Source of the DNA: DASQHW01 sp038238245 | Lineage (GTDB): Bacteria; Actinomycetota; Acidimicrobiia; IMCC26256; PALSA-610 | Assembly: GCA_038238245.1 (NCBI GenBank) | Contig: JBBRXX010000025.1 | Coordinates: 6,442-70,441 of the forward strand | Reading direction: 5' to 3' | Length of the DNA stretch: 64,000 nt | Shown: positions 24,684 through 33,168 of the stretch, one piece after another | Position numbering within the stretch: the stretch's first letter is position 1 | Layout: each line of letters begins with the position of its first letter | Notes under the pieces: model-generated | What the model was told of the DNA's origin: nothing | The model's database searches: none | Seen by the model: the letters and a program-made list of their open reading frames with translations, nothing else | Program-made: the position numbers and the translations under genes

Positions 24684-25454
24684 TCACCGAGCGGAGACGC
24701 CGGCGCCGCCGTCGACCACCAGGACCTCGCCGGTGAGCCACGAGGCGGCATCCGAGAGCAGGAACAGCGCGCCGGATGCGATGTCGTCGGGGACGCCCAA
24801 GCGCGCCAGCGCGTGCGCCCGGGCCATCGCCGGTTCGTTCGGTTCCCACAACGCACGAGCCATGTCGGTCTTCACCAGCCCCGGTGCAATTGCATTCACG
24901 CGCACGCCCGGGGCGAGCTCCTGGGCAAGCTGTCGGGTCAGGTGGATCAGCGCGGCCTTCGACACGTTGTACGCGCCGATGAACGGGCCCGGGCGCATCC
25001 CGCCCACCGACACCACGTTCAGCACCGCGCCACCGTGCTCGTGCATGTAGCGATGCCAGGCCGCGCGCACGAAGCGAAGCGGTCCCGCGATGTTGGCGTC
25101 GAAGATCTTGGTGACCGCGCCCATGTCGGCGTCCATCAACGGCCCGTACGACGGGTTGATCGCGGCGTTGTTCACGACGAGGTCGCAGCGCCCGAGCTCT
25201 GCCAGCATGGCCTCCACGGCCACGCCCGCGATCGCGGGATCGCCGACCGACCCCTGCACGGCAACGACCCGCGCACCGAGGTCGGCGAGCGCCTTCGTCG
25301 TCTCCGAGAGCTCGTCGGGCTTGCGGGCGACCACGCCGACGTCGGCGCCCGCCGCCGCGCATGCCTCCGCGATTGCGCGGCCGATTCCCCGGGTTGCGCC
25401 CGTGATCAGCGCGGCCTTGCCGTCGATGCGCAGCGCGGTGCCGGGATCGATCAC
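24684..25454 (-). CDS. Short-chain dehydrogenase/reductase
   Basis: 256 residues with the classical SDR pattern: KAALITGATRGIGRAIAEA for the dinucleotide, NNAAINPS, and the catalytic NVVSVGGMRPGPFIGAYNVSK (Ser, Tyr, Lys). VLVVDGGAGVSAR is the usual C-terminus. The cofactor-binding turn (VVARKPDEL) suggests NADP(H). GTG 25454 overlaps the stop of the GroES-like gene, so the two are coupled. Substrate unknown. Confidence 0.88.
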   Translation of the reverse strand: MIDPGTALRIDGKAALITGATRGIGRAIAEACAAAGADVGVVARKPDELSETTKALADLGARVVAVQGSVGDPAIAGVAVEAMLAELGRCDLVVNNAAINPSYGPLMDADMGAVTKIFDANIAGPLRFVRAAWHRYMHEHGGAVLNVVSVGGMRPGPFIGAYNVSKAALIHLTRQLAQELAPGVRVNAIAPGLVKTDMARALWEPNEPAMARAHALARLGVPDDIASGALFLLSDAASWLTGEVLVVDGGAGVSAR

Positions 25455-25786
25455 AGGTACAGCCCCGTGCCGCCCTCGCTGCGGGGCGAGGCGACGGCGT
25501 GCACATCGCGCTCCCGCAAGATGAGGTACTCCTCGCCCTGGATCTCGACCTCGAAGCCGCTCTCGGGCGAGAACAGCACCGCATCGTCCTGCTCGACGGT
25601 CCGTACGGTCGGCCCCACCGCGACGACGTCCGCCCACACGAGGCGGCGCGAGATATCGGCGGTCGCAGGGATCAGGATGCCGGCCCGCGACTTGCGCTCG
25701 CCGGCCTCCTTCGACGGCACGACGAGGATGCGGTCGGCGATCATGCGGATGGAGTGCTTGTCGTCCGATGCCGAACCGCTGTTCAT
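25451..25786 (-). CDS. GroES/Cpn10-like protein, orphan
   Basis: 111 residues. IADRILVVPSKEAGERKSRAGILIPATA corresponds to the GroES opening strand and mobile loop, and VVAVGPTVRTVEQDDAVLFSPESGFEVEIQGEEYLILRERDV to the barrel and C-terminal strand. No groEL gene is adjacent and the mobile-loop sequence differs from canonical co-chaperonins, so it may be a specialised or non-chaperone paralogue. TAGGGT lies 10 nt before the ATG on the reverse strand. Coupled to the downstream SDR. Confidence 0.8.
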   Translation of the reverse strand: MNSGSASDDKHSIRMIADRILVVPSKEAGERKSRAGILIPATADISRRLVWADVVAVGPTVRTVEQDDAVLFSPESGFEVEIQGEEYLILRERDVHAVASPRSEGGTGLYL

Positions 25787-25835
25787 GCCGACGGGGACCC
25801 TACCTTCGATACCGGAACCCCCGTGCGGCGCCGGA

Positions 25836-25841
25836 TAGGGT
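25836..25841 (+). promoter_or_regulatory. Leaderless-type -10 box of cupredoxin gene
   Basis: TAGGGT precedes the ATG at 25849 by 7 nt. No ribosome-binding site is visible. Confidence 0.45.
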
Positions 25842-25848
25842 CGACCTC

Positions 25849-26244
25849 ATGTACCGACGCTCGCTGTTGGTCGCCGTCGCACTGTCGCTCGCGGCACTGC
25901 CGGCATGCGGTGGAGGCGGCAAGAGCAGCAGCCCGCCGTGTCCGGCCAAGGCCGAGCCGCGTGCCGCGACGAATGGTGCGGTCACCGTCTGCGCGCTGGA
26001 CCCTGCCTCGTTCGACGTCAAGACGATCACGGCGCCTGCGGGCCCGCTCTCGGTGACCTTGATCAACAAGGGTTCACAACCGCACACGTTCAAGGTCGAC
26101 GGCACCGACTTCGAGCTGAAGACGCCGGGTCACAATGACGTCAAGACCGGCAGCGTCACGCTCACGTCCGGTTCCCACAACTTCGTCTGCACGATCCCCG
26201 GGCATGAAGCCGCGGGCATGAAGGGCACGATCGTCGTCTCATGA
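25849..26244 (+). CDS. Cupredoxin-domain lipoprotein (blue copper protein)
   Basis: 131 residues. A signal peptide ends in the lipobox LPAC (Cys20). The C-terminal cupredoxin has the type 1 copper ligands His (SQPHTF), Cys and His (FVCTIPGH) and Met (EAAGM). Such proteins carry electrons between periplasmic or surface partners or serve in cytochrome oxidase biogenesis. The neighbours ctaB and a TlpA-like thioredoxin point to respiratory oxidase function. Anchored outside the membrane by lipid. Confidence 0.88.
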   Translation: MYRRSLLVAVALSLAALPACGGGGKSSSPPCPAKAEPRAATNGAVTVCALDPASFDVKTITAPAGPLSVTLINKGSQPHTFKVDGTDFELKTPGHNDVKTGSVTLTSGSHNFVCTIPGHEAAGMKGTIVVS

Positions 26245-26275
26245 GACGCCTCGCTGGGTAGATTCGCTTCACCAG

Positions 26276-27181
26276 ATGCTCCAGCCCGCCCTTCGCCTCG
26301 ACGTCGCGCACCGGCCCTTCGGCGCGACGCTCGGTTCTTATGTCCGCCTCACGAAGCCGCGCGTCATCGAGCTGTTGCTCGTCACCGCCGTGCCACCGAT
26401 GGTGCTCGCGCAGGGCGGAATCCCGTCGCTGTGGCTCGTCCTCACCGTGGTGGTCGGCGGTGCCCTCGCGGCGGGCGGGGCGAACACCATCAACTGCTGG
26501 ATCGAGCGCGACCGCGACCAGCTCATGCGACGCACCCACGGCCGCCCGTTGCCGCAAGGGGAGATCGTCCCTTCGCACGCGCTGACCTTCGGCATCGTCC
26601 TCAACGTCGTGGCGTTCGTCCTGCTCGCCACCGCTGCGAACCTGCTCGCGGCGTCGCTCACTCTCGCCGCGACCCTGTTCTACGTCTTCGTCTACACGCT
26701 GTGGCTCAAGCCCCGAACGGCCCAGAACATCGTGATCGGCGGTGCCGCCGGTGCCGTGCCCGCGCTCGTCGGCTGGGCCGCGGTGCGCAATGACCTTGCG
26801 TGGCCGGCGTGGTTGCTGTTCGCGGTCGTCTTCTTCTGGACGCCCGCCCATTTCTGGGCGCTCGCCATGAAGTACCGCGACGACTACGAGGCGGCGGGCA
26901 TCCCGATGCTCCCGGTCGTGCGCGGCGTCCACGTCACCACCCGCCAGATCGCCGCGTACGCGATGGTGACGGTGTCGGTGACGTTCGCGTTGACCCTCAC
27001 CGGTGACGTCGGCCAGTTCTATGCCGCCGCCGTCTTCGTGCTCGGCGCGCTGTTCGTGACCCGCGCGCTGGCGCTGATGCGCGACCCGACACCCCAGCGC
27101 GCGATCCGGTTCTTCGCCTGGTCGAACGTGTACCTCATGTTGGTGTTCGTCGCCGTTGCCGTCGACGCCCTCATCTCCTGA
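26276..27181 (+). CDS. ctaB: Protoheme IX farnesyltransferase (heme O synthase)
   Basis: 301 residues, a UbiA-family polytopic membrane protein. The first Asp-rich prenyl-diphosphate motif is NTINCWIERDRDQLMRRTHG and the second KYRDDYEAAGIPMLPVVRG. It converts heme B and farnesyl diphosphate to heme O, the first step toward heme A of cytochrome oxidase. TAGATT at 26259-26264 is a probable -10 box, 11 nt before the ATG. ctaA, the next step, is at 37-38 kb on the other strand. Confidence 0.95.
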   Translation: MLQPALRLDVAHRPFGATLGSYVRLTKPRVIELLLVTAVPPMVLAQGGIPSLWLVLTVVVGGALAAGGANTINCWIERDRDQLMRRTHGRPLPQGEIVPSHALTFGIVLNVVAFVLLATAANLLAASLTLAATLFYVFVYTLWLKPRTAQNIVIGGAAGAVPALVGWAAVRNDLAWPAWLLFAVVFFWTPAHFWALAMKYRDDYEAAGIPMLPVVRGVHVTTRQIAAYAMVTVSVTFALTLTGDVGQFYAAAVFVLGALFVTRALALMRDPTPQRAIRFFAWSNVYLMLVFVAVAVDALIS

Positions 27182-27779
27182 GCGCGATCCGCGTCGCGTC
27201 TCGCGCGTCCGGCTCGTCGCGCTGGTCGCGGTGTCGATCGCCGTCCCCGCCGCCCTCCTCGCGTTCATCCTCCTGCGGGACTCCGGCAAGAACGACGCGG
27301 GTGGGGGCAAGACGACGCCGAGCACCGACATCGCGCCGTTCGATCGCACGAAGGCCCGCGTCGGGCACCTGGCTCCTGACTTCCAGCTCCCCGCGGTTGA
27401 CGGCAGTGTCGTACGGCTCTCGCAGTTCCGGGGCCGGGCGGTGGTGCTGACGTTCTTCGCATCCTGGTGTCACCCGTGTCAGGAGGAGCTGCCGGTGCTC
27501 GAAGCGGTGCAACGCGACGAAGGCAACCGCATCGCAGTGGTCGCAGTGAACTATCAGGACTTCCCCGATGACTCTCGCCGTTTCATCGAAGGGCTGAAGA
27601 TCACGTACCCGGCGCTGATCCAGGACGCGGCCAAGAACCCGGTCGCGGCGCGCTACGGCGTGCACGGCATCCCGGTCACGTTCTTCATCGACGCCCGCGG
27701 GAACGTCGCCACCGAGCCGCTGTTCGGCGAAGGAAGCCGGGACGCGCTGCAACCCGGCTTGGACAAGCTCCTCGGTTGA
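27156..27779 (+). CDS. Membrane-anchored TlpA/ResA-type thiol-disulfide oxidoreductase
   Basis: 207 residues from a TTG start overlapping ctaB by 26 nt. A single transmembrane segment (VALVAVSIAVPAALLAFILL) is followed by an extracytoplasmic thioredoxin fold with active site FASWCHPCQEELP and cis-proline loop HGIPVTFFIDARG. Proteins of this type reduce disulfides in apocytochromes or the CuA site of cytochrome oxidase. The neighbours ctaB and a blue copper lipoprotein support an oxidase-assembly role. Downstream alternatives for the start would delete the membrane anchor. Confidence 0.85.
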   Translation: MPSTPSSPERDPRRVSRVRLVALVAVSIAVPAALLAFILLRDSGKNDAGGGKTTPSTDIAPFDRTKARVGHLAPDFQLPAVDGSVVRLSQFRGRAVVLTFFASWCHPCQEELPVLEAVQRDEGNRIAVVAVNYQDFPDDSRRFIEGLKITYPALIQDAAKNPVAARYGVHGIPVTFFIDARGNVATEPLFGEGSRDALQPGLDKLLG

Positions 27780-27798
27780 GCCCGGCCACAATGGGCCC

Positions 27799-28575
27799 GT
27801 GACCTGGTTCCGCCGCAAGCGTGCGCGTCTCGAGGAGCCGTTCCCGGCGGCGTGGCGCGCGATCCTCGACGCCAACGTCGTGCACTGGTCGTACGTCACC
27901 GTCGACGAGCGGGAGCACCTCGAGGACACGATCCTCTGGCTCGTCGTGGACAAGCGCTGGGAGGCCGCTCGCGGCTTCGAGCTCACCGACGAGATCCGCG
28001 TGACGATCGCCGCGCAGGCCGCGCTCCTGGTGCTCGGCTTCGACGACGATCCGTACGAGAACGTCGGCACGATCATCGTGCACCCGACGACGATGACCTT
28101 CACTGGTCCGCGCGGCGGCACGATCCCCGGGACGGTCGTGGATGCGCCGCTGCATGCGCTCGGTGTCGCGCAATACGACGGGCCGGTGATCATCGCGTGG
28201 GACGAGGCGCTCGCGTGTGCCCGTCATCCCGAGCGGGGCCACAACGTCGTGTACCACGAGTTCGCGCACAAGCTCGACATGCTCGACGGCGTGATCGACG
28301 GGACGCCGCCGCTCCCGACCAGGGAGGCGATGCAGCGCTGGATCGAGGTGTGCACCGCCGAGTACGCATCGCTGCAACGCGGCGATTCCGATCCGCTCCT
28401 CGGGAGCTACGCCGGCGTCGACCCGGCCGAGTTCTTCGCAGTGACGACCGAGCTGTTCTTCGATCTCCCGGTCGAGCTCGAAGAGGCGAAGCCGGCGCTG
28501 TACGGCGTGCTCAACGACTTCTACCGCCAGGATCCCGCGCAGCGGGTCCGTGACTACTCCTCCCAGCGGAAGTAG
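27799..28575 (+). CDS. M90-family zinc peptidase (MtfA-like)
   Basis: 258 residues. VVYHEFAHKLDMLDG is the HExxH-type zinc site, and the C-terminal SYAGVDPAEFFAVTTELFFD holds the third ligand. MtfA in enteric bacteria regulates glucose uptake by binding Mlc and has aminopeptidase activity; the role here is unknown. GTG start with CACAAT 6 nt upstream. The final 22 nt overlap the convergent ABC permease gene. Confidence 0.88.
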   Translation: MTWFRRKRARLEEPFPAAWRAILDANVVHWSYVTVDEREHLEDTILWLVVDKRWEAARGFELTDEIRVTIAAQAALLVLGFDDDPYENVGTIIVHPTTMTFTGPRGGTIPGTVVDAPLHALGVAQYDGPVIIAWDEALACARHPERGHNVVYHEFAHKLDMLDGVIDGTPPLPTREAMQRWIEVCTAEYASLQRGDSDPLLGSYAGVDPAEFFAVTTELFFDLPVELEEAKPALYGVLNDFYRQDPAQRVRDYSSQRK

Positions 28576-29282
28576 CGCGCCGCGAGCAGCGGCGCGGCGA
28601 TCGCCCACGCGACGAGGACCATCAGCTCGCCGACGGGGAATGCCCGCGACGCGAGGACCGCGCGTACCGTCTCCGACAACGCGGCCGCGGGCAGCAGCTT
28701 GGCGAAGTCCTGCATCGCCGCCGGCAGCTTCGAGAGCGGATACGCCATGCCGCCGAGGAACAGCAGCACGAGGAACAACCCGTTGGCAGCCGCGAGGTTG
28801 GCCTCGGCGCGCAGCGTGCCCGCCATCAGCATGCCGATGCCGGCGAACGCCACCGTGCCGAGCAGCAAGAGGCCGGCCGCGGGCGCGATTCCCGCGGGCA
28901 CGTCCCATCCGATCGCCGCGCCGACCACGACGACGAGCAGCACCTGCACGAGCTCGATGGCGAGCACCGTCGCGGTCTTCGCCATCAGCAGTCCGCCCCG
29001 CGACAACGGCGTGGCACCGAGCCGCTTGAGCACGCCGTAGCGCCGCTCGAATCCGGTGGCGATGCCGAGCGACACCATCGCGGCCGCCATGACCGACAGC
29101 GAGAGGACACCCGGCACCAGGAAGTCCACGGGGTCGGCGAAGTCGGTCGCGATCGTGTCCACCTTGGCGAAGAACACCAGGATGCCGAGCGGGATCGCGA
29201 GCGTGACCATCATGTTCTCGCCCCGGCGCAGCTGGAGCATCGTCTCCGCCCGCGCCTGCGCGACCAGCGCCCGGCGGGTCAT
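28554..29282 (-). CDS. ABC-2 type transporter permease
   Basis: 242 residues with about six hydrophobic segments (for example VLAIELVQVLLVVVVGAAIG and VAFAGIGMLMAGTL). The opening region before the first segment and the ERRYGVLKRLGATPLSRGGL loop are typical of ABC-2 drug/polymer exporters. It pairs with the ATPase gene upstream through an ATGA overlap. The substrate is unknown; lipids, polyketides or antibiotics are the usual ones for this group. Confidence 0.88.
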   Translation of the reverse strand: MTRRALVAQARAETMLQLRRGENMMVTLAIPLGILVFFAKVDTIATDFADPVDFLVPGVLSLSVMAAAMVSLGIATGFERRYGVLKRLGATPLSRGGLLMAKTATVLAIELVQVLLVVVVGAAIGWDVPAGIAPAAGLLLLGTVAFAGIGMLMAGTLRAEANLAAANGLFLVLLFLGGMAYPLSKLPAAMQDFAKLLPAAALSETVRAVLASRAFPVGELMVLVAWAIAAPLLAARYFRWEE

Positions 29283-30217
29283 GAGCGTTCCTCGGCCGTG
29301 ATCTGCAGGAACACTTCCTCCAGGGAACGCCGGCCGGATTGCAGTGCGACGAGCGTGACGTCGTGATCTCGGAGGAAACATGCGAGCGCTGCCACCCGGG
29401 CCGGGGTGCCGATGGCCCGCACGAGATACTCGCCCGCGCGATCCTCGACGACGTCCGCGGGATCGACGTCGAGCGCGCGGGCGAGGCCCATCGTGTCGAT
29501 GCCCGGTGTGGCCGCGAACCAGATCTCGTCGGCGGCGGCATAGCGCGTGAGCTCGGCGGGTGAACCGAGGGCCGCGAGCTTGCCGCCCGCGATGATCGCG
29601 ACGCGGTCGCACAGCTGCTCGGCCTCGTCCATCGCGTGCGTCGTCAGGAGCACCGTGACCCCGCGTGCGCGGAGATCGCGTACGAGCTGCCACGTCGTGG
29701 CTCGCGCGTGCGGGTCCATTCCGGCCGTCGGCTCGTCGAGGAACAGCACCTGCGGCTTGCCGATGAGGGCACAAGCAAGGCTGAGCCGCTGCGCCTGCCC
29801 GCCCGACAATCGCCGCACGGGTGTCGCAGCGGTGTCGCGGAGACCGACGACCTCGAGCATCGCTTCGGGGTCTTCGGGCTCGTCGTAGTAGGCGGCGAAC
29901 AGTCGCAGCAGCTCGAGGGGCTTGAGGCCCGGGTAGAGGCCACCTTCCTGCAGCATCACACCGATGCGGGGCTTGAGCTCGCGGCCCTGCTTGATCGGAT
30001 CGAGGCCGAGCACCCGCACCCTCCCGGCGTCGGGGGTGCGATATCCCTCGAGGATCTCCACGGTGGTCGTCTTCCCGGCGCCGTTCGGGCCCAGCAGTCC
30101 GAACACCTCGCCGCGCGCGACGTCGAACGAGAGCCCGTCGACCGCGGGGGTCGCGCCGTAGTGCTTCTCGAGCCCGGCGACATGTACCGCGAGGCTCTTG
30201 CCGTCCGCGGCCTGCAT
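29279..30217 (-). CDS. ABC transporter ATP-binding protein
   Basis: 312 residues. Walker A GLLGPNGAGKTTTVEILEG, Q-loop GVMLQEGGLYPGLK, signature RRLSGGQAQRLSLACAL, Walker B VLFLDEPTAGMDP and the H-loop TTHAMDEAEQ are intact. The C-terminal extension (about residues 220-312) is of the DrrA/CcmA-like exporter type. With the overlapping permease it makes a two-gene ABC-2 exporter. The polyprenyl synthase gene lies 2 nt upstream. Confidence 0.92.
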   Translation of the reverse strand: MQAADGKSLAVHVAGLEKHYGATPAVDGLSFDVARGEVFGLLGPNGAGKTTTVEILEGYRTPDAGRVRVLGLDPIKQGRELKPRIGVMLQEGGLYPGLKPLELLRLFAAYYDEPEDPEAMLEVVGLRDTAATPVRRLSGGQAQRLSLACALIGKPQVLFLDEPTAGMDPHARATTWQLVRDLRARGVTVLLTTHAMDEAEQLCDRVAIIAGGKLAALGSPAELTRYAAADEIWFAATPGIDTMGLARALDVDPADVVEDRAGEYLVRAIGTPARVAALACFLRDHDVTLVALQSGRRSLEEVFLQITAEERS

Positions 30218-30219
30218 CC

Positions 30220-31293
30220 CTAACGATCCCGCCAGGCGACGTACACCGCGAGATCGTCGAGCCAGGCACATGCGTCACCGGCCAACGGCGCGTCGGTGAT
30301 CGCACTGCGAGCGGTCGTCACCAACCGGCCGATCTCGGCTTCGATCTCATCGAGCGCACCTGTGCGCACGAAGACGTCCTGCAGTGCGTGCACATCGTCG
30401 AGATTCAGATCCATTGCGCCGAGGCGCGCCAACGTGTCCCGATCGGTCGCGGTCGCCCGCGCGAACGCCGACGCGACGAGTGGGGTCGGCTTGCCCTCGC
30501 GCAAGTCGTCGCCGACCGGCTTTCCGGTGATCTCGGCGTCGCCGAACGCGCCAAGCACATCGTCGCGCAGTTGGAACGCGCGGCCGAGCGGGAGCCCGAT
30601 GGCTGACAGCGCTGGCGCGAGCGCGTCGCGCCGGCCCGCGAGCGCGGCGCCGAGGTGCAGCGGCCGCTCGACCGTGTACTTGCCCGACTTGAACGTGGCG
30701 ATGCGGTGCGCGAGCGCGCGCTCGGTGTTCGCGGCCGCGGTGCCCATGAGGTCGAGCGACTGACCGATGCAGAGCTCGATACGGAGCTCGTCGTAGACCT
30801 CCTGCGCCGCGGGCGGCGCGTGCCGCATGAGCACGTCGGCATAGACGATCGCGAAGTCACCGACGAGGATCGCCATGCCCTCGCCGAAGCGCCGCGCTTC
30901 ACCGCGCCAGGCCGCGTGCGCGTGACGGCGGACGAAGTGCCGGTGCACGGCATCGTGGCCGCGTCGTGTCTCGGAGCCGTCCATCACGTCGTCGTGCACG
31001 AGCGCGAAGGTGTGCACGAGCTCGAGCGCGGCAGCTGCGTCGGCAGCGCCCCGGTCTTCTGGATCGCCACCCGCGCCGACGTACGCGCAATGACAGAACG
31101 CGGGCCGGAGACGCTTGCCGCCCGCATCGATGAAGCGGCGAAGCTCCTCGATCGGCTCCGCGAGCGCGCTGTCGACGGCGCGCCACCGGACCAGCTCGGC
31201 GTCGAGGAGCGCGGCAAGCCGTGCCTCGACGCGGGTCGCGACCGGCCGGAGCGACGCGGGAAACGTTGCTTCCTGCCGCCCCGTCTGCGTCAT
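30220..31293 (-). CDS. Polyprenyl (geranylgeranyl-type) diphosphate synthase
   Basis: 357 residues. GGKRLRPAFCHCAYV, first Asp-rich motif LVHDDVMDGSETRRG and second QLRDDVLGAFGDAEITGKPVG identify a trans-isoprenyl diphosphate synthase. The residues before the first motif favour a short- or medium-chain product such as C20. It supplies prenyl chains for menaquinone, carotenoids or heme O. A TACGTT box (reverse strand, 31305-31300) lies 6 nt before the ATG. It is the first gene of a run with the ABC exporter. Confidence 0.9.
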   Translation of the reverse strand: MTQTGRQEATFPASLRPVATRVEARLAALLDAELVRWRAVDSALAEPIEELRRFIDAGGKRLRPAFCHCAYVGAGGDPEDRGAADAAAALELVHTFALVHDDVMDGSETRRGHDAVHRHFVRRHAHAAWRGEARRFGEGMAILVGDFAIVYADVLMRHAPPAAQEVYDELRIELCIGQSLDLMGTAAANTERALAHRIATFKSGKYTVERPLHLGAALAGRRDALAPALSAIGLPLGRAFQLRDDVLGAFGDAEITGKPVGDDLREGKPTPLVASAFARATATDRDTLARLGAMDLNLDDVHALQDVFVRTGALDEIEAEIGRLVTTARSAITDAPLAGDACAWLDDLAVYVAWRDR

Positions 31294-31299
31294 GATTCG

Positions 31300-31305
31300 A
31301 ACGTA
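31300..31305 (-). promoter_or_regulatory. Leaderless-type -10 box of polyprenyl synthase gene
   Basis: Reverse-strand TACGTT followed by 6 nt and the ATG at 31293. It supports the start choice and would drive the synthase-ABC run. Confidence 0.45.
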
Positions 31306-31443
31306 GCCGGACGCCGCGGTGAGCGAGGCAACGGAGTCGCCGCGCGAGCGCGCCGGGTATTCCGGGGCTGAGCGAACGCGACCACGAAGGAAGGCTAGGC
31401 GGCTTCTCCGAGCCGGGCCGGGCGTCGGTCGTACCCTGGACAC

Positions 31444-31881
31444 GTGCCCGAGTACCTGTCCGACGCATGGGTCGACGCGCTCGACGATGCACTCCAGGCG
31501 TCGGCCACCGTGGCGGCGGTCGCGGCGGTCGCGCCGCTGGTGATCGAGCAGGTCGTGCGCGACGTCCCGGCCCACGGCGAGGTGCGCTACCGCGTCTGGA
31601 TCGACGCGCACGGCGGACACGCGGGCCGGATTGCCGCGGGGAGCGAGCGCGACACGCCGCCGGACATCCGCCTCAGCACCGACTACGGCACCGCGACCGC
31701 GATCGCGCGCGGGAGCGAGAACGCGCAGACGGCGCTCGCACGCGGCCGGCTGCAGCTCGGTGGGACCGTCGACGTGCTGACGCGCCACGCGGACGCGCTG
31801 GCCGCGCTCGGCGACGCGACCGCGGCGCTGCGGGCCGCGACGACGTACGGCGCCGGTGCCGCCGCGGATGAATCGCCGTAG
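31444..31881 (+). CDS. SCP2-like sterol-carrier domain protein
   Basis: 145 residues. The middle and C-terminal parts (PPDIRLSTDYGTATAIARGS, LARGRLQLGGTVDVLTRHAD) resemble the SCP2 lipid-binding fold, where a hydrophobic tunnel binds acyl or sterol chains. It has no signal peptide. The GTG start has a TACCCT box 6 nt upstream. Its ligand and partners are unknown; the neighbouring gene 10 nt downstream is uncharacterised. Confidence 0.7.
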   Translation: MPEYLSDAWVDALDDALQASATVAAVAAVAPLVIEQVVRDVPAHGEVRYRVWIDAHGGHAGRIAAGSERDTPPDIRLSTDYGTATAIARGSENAQTALARGRLQLGGTVDVLTRHADALAALGDATAALRAATTYGAGAAADESP

Positions 31882-31884
31882 GAT
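31879..31884 (+). promoter_or_regulatory. Leaderless-type -10 box overlapping the upstream stop codon
   Basis: TAGGAT overlaps the SCP2-like gene's TAG stop and lies 6 nt before the ATG at 31891. Confidence 0.45.
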
Positions 31885-31890
31885 CCGCGC

Positions 31891-32691
31891 ATGTGGGGTG
31901 AAGTGACACCCGCCGAGCGCCTGCGCGCCGTGACCCGTCGGAGCGTCGACGACGACCGTCTCGCGGCCGAGGCCGCCGACGCGCTGGCCGGCTTCGCCGA
32001 CGAGCCGGCGTCGCTGGTCGTGGCCTGCCGGCGCGTGCTCGCCCATCATCGGACCCACGGACCGCTGTGGTGGGTGTGTGCACGGATTCTCGCCGCGGCC
32101 GAGCCGGCGACCGCTGCGGGCGTCGCGGTGCGGGAGCTGGAAGCCGATCGCACCGGTGAGCGCCTTGGCGCGACGCTGCCGCTGCTGGACGACGGCGAGG
32201 TCGTGGCGGCGATCGGCTGGCCGGAGGCGGTGGACGAGGCGTTCATCGAGCGGTTCGACATCGAGGGCGTCGCAATTCGCGTCGAAGGTGCCGATCCCAC
32301 CCGGGCGCTGCGACGCCGGCGCAGTGATCACACCGTGCGCGTTGTCAACCCGTGGGATCCCTCGCTCGGTCGCGTCGCGCGGCTTCTCGTGCCGGCGTCG
32401 GCCATCGGCCCCGAGCGGGCGCTGGTGCCGCTCGGGACCGCGGACGCGCTGGCGACGATAGGCAGCGCGGCGACCGAGGTGTGGCTGGTCGGCGGCGTCG
32501 GTCGGGTGCTGCCGGGCCGGCTGTACGACATGGTCGCGTCGTCGGCGTCCGACAATGACCTGGAGGAGATCTCCCTGCAGCGCTTCGACCGCCTGGCCGG
32601 GCCCCGGGGGGTGGAGCGCACCGCCGATGCCGCCGCCCGCGTCGACTGCCCGGTCGTTCCCGAGCTCCTCCGCCCGCTGGGCGACGCCTGA
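31891..32691 (+). CDS. Conserved-looking hypothetical protein, 266 aa
   Basis: The N-terminus is helical (TPAERLRAVTRRSVDDDRLA), and the C-terminal half contains alternating strands and glycine loops (ALVPLGTADALATIGSAATE, VWLVGGVGRVLPGRLYDMV), giving the impression of a Rossmann-like or initiation-factor-2B-like alpha/beta fold. There is no signal peptide or known catalytic motif. Codon use is as in neighbours. I do not recognise the family and give no function. Confidence 0.65.
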   Translation: MWGEVTPAERLRAVTRRSVDDDRLAAEAADALAGFADEPASLVVACRRVLAHHRTHGPLWWVCARILAAAEPATAAGVAVRELEADRTGERLGATLPLLDDGEVVAAIGWPEAVDEAFIERFDIEGVAIRVEGADPTRALRRRRSDHTVRVVNPWDPSLGRVARLLVPASAIGPERALVPLGTADALATIGSAATEVWLVGGVGRVLPGRLYDMVASSASDNDLEEISLQRFDRLAGPRGVERTADAAARVDCPVVPELLRPLGDA

Positions 32692-32707
32692 CGGCGTGCG
32701 CGCCGCC

Positions 32708-33124
32708 TCAGACGTCGATGACGTCCGGAGGCCCGTCGTCGCGCCGGGCCGGCGGACCGCCGGAGACCTGCAGTTGGAAACGCCGCTTGACCAGCGTGCG
32801 GGCGAGCGCCCGGGTCGGCGGGAACAGCAGGAGCAGGCCGAAGCCGTCGGTGACGAAACCGGGGAAGATCAGGAGCGTCGCGCCGAGCAGCACGAGTCCG
32901 GCGTCGATGAGCTCATTGGTCGGCATGCGGCCCGCGTCGAGCTGCTCCCGCAGCCGCCGCAGCACCCAGAACCCCTCGTGCTTGGCGAGCCAGACGCCGC
33001 CGATCGAGAACAGCACGAGGAGGCCGATCGTGTTCAGCGCGCCGATCGCGGAGCCCACCTGCACGATCACGTAGATCTCGACCAGCGGGAGCACGATGAA
33101 CGCGAGGGCGATCAGCGCGAGCAT
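32708..33124 (-). CDS. fxsA: FxsA family membrane protein
   Basis: 138 residues. FIVLPLVEIYVIVQVGSAIG, NTIGLLVLFSIGGVWLAKHEG and LVLLGATLLIFPGFVTDGFGLLLLFPP are the conserved membrane segments of FxsA (UPF0716), a cytoplasmic membrane protein known from phage exclusion in E. coli. The polar C-terminal tail is variable. Reverse-strand TACCAT 6 nt before the ATG is a probable leaderless promoter. Confidence 0.88.
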   Translation of the reverse strand: MLALIALAFIVLPLVEIYVIVQVGSAIGALNTIGLLVLFSIGGVWLAKHEGFWVLRRLREQLDAGRMPTNELIDAGLVLLGATLLIFPGFVTDGFGLLLLFPPTRALARTLVKRRFQLQVSGGPPARRDDGPPDVIDV

Positions 33125-33130
33125 GGAGCG

Positions 33131-33136
33131 ATGGTA
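33131..33136 (-). promoter_or_regulatory. Leaderless-type -10 box of fxsA
   Basis: Reverse-strand TACCAT, then 6 nt, then the ATG at 33124. Confidence 0.45.
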
Positions 33137-33168
33137 CCCAGGCCCCTCGCCGACGGATCCCCGCGCCC

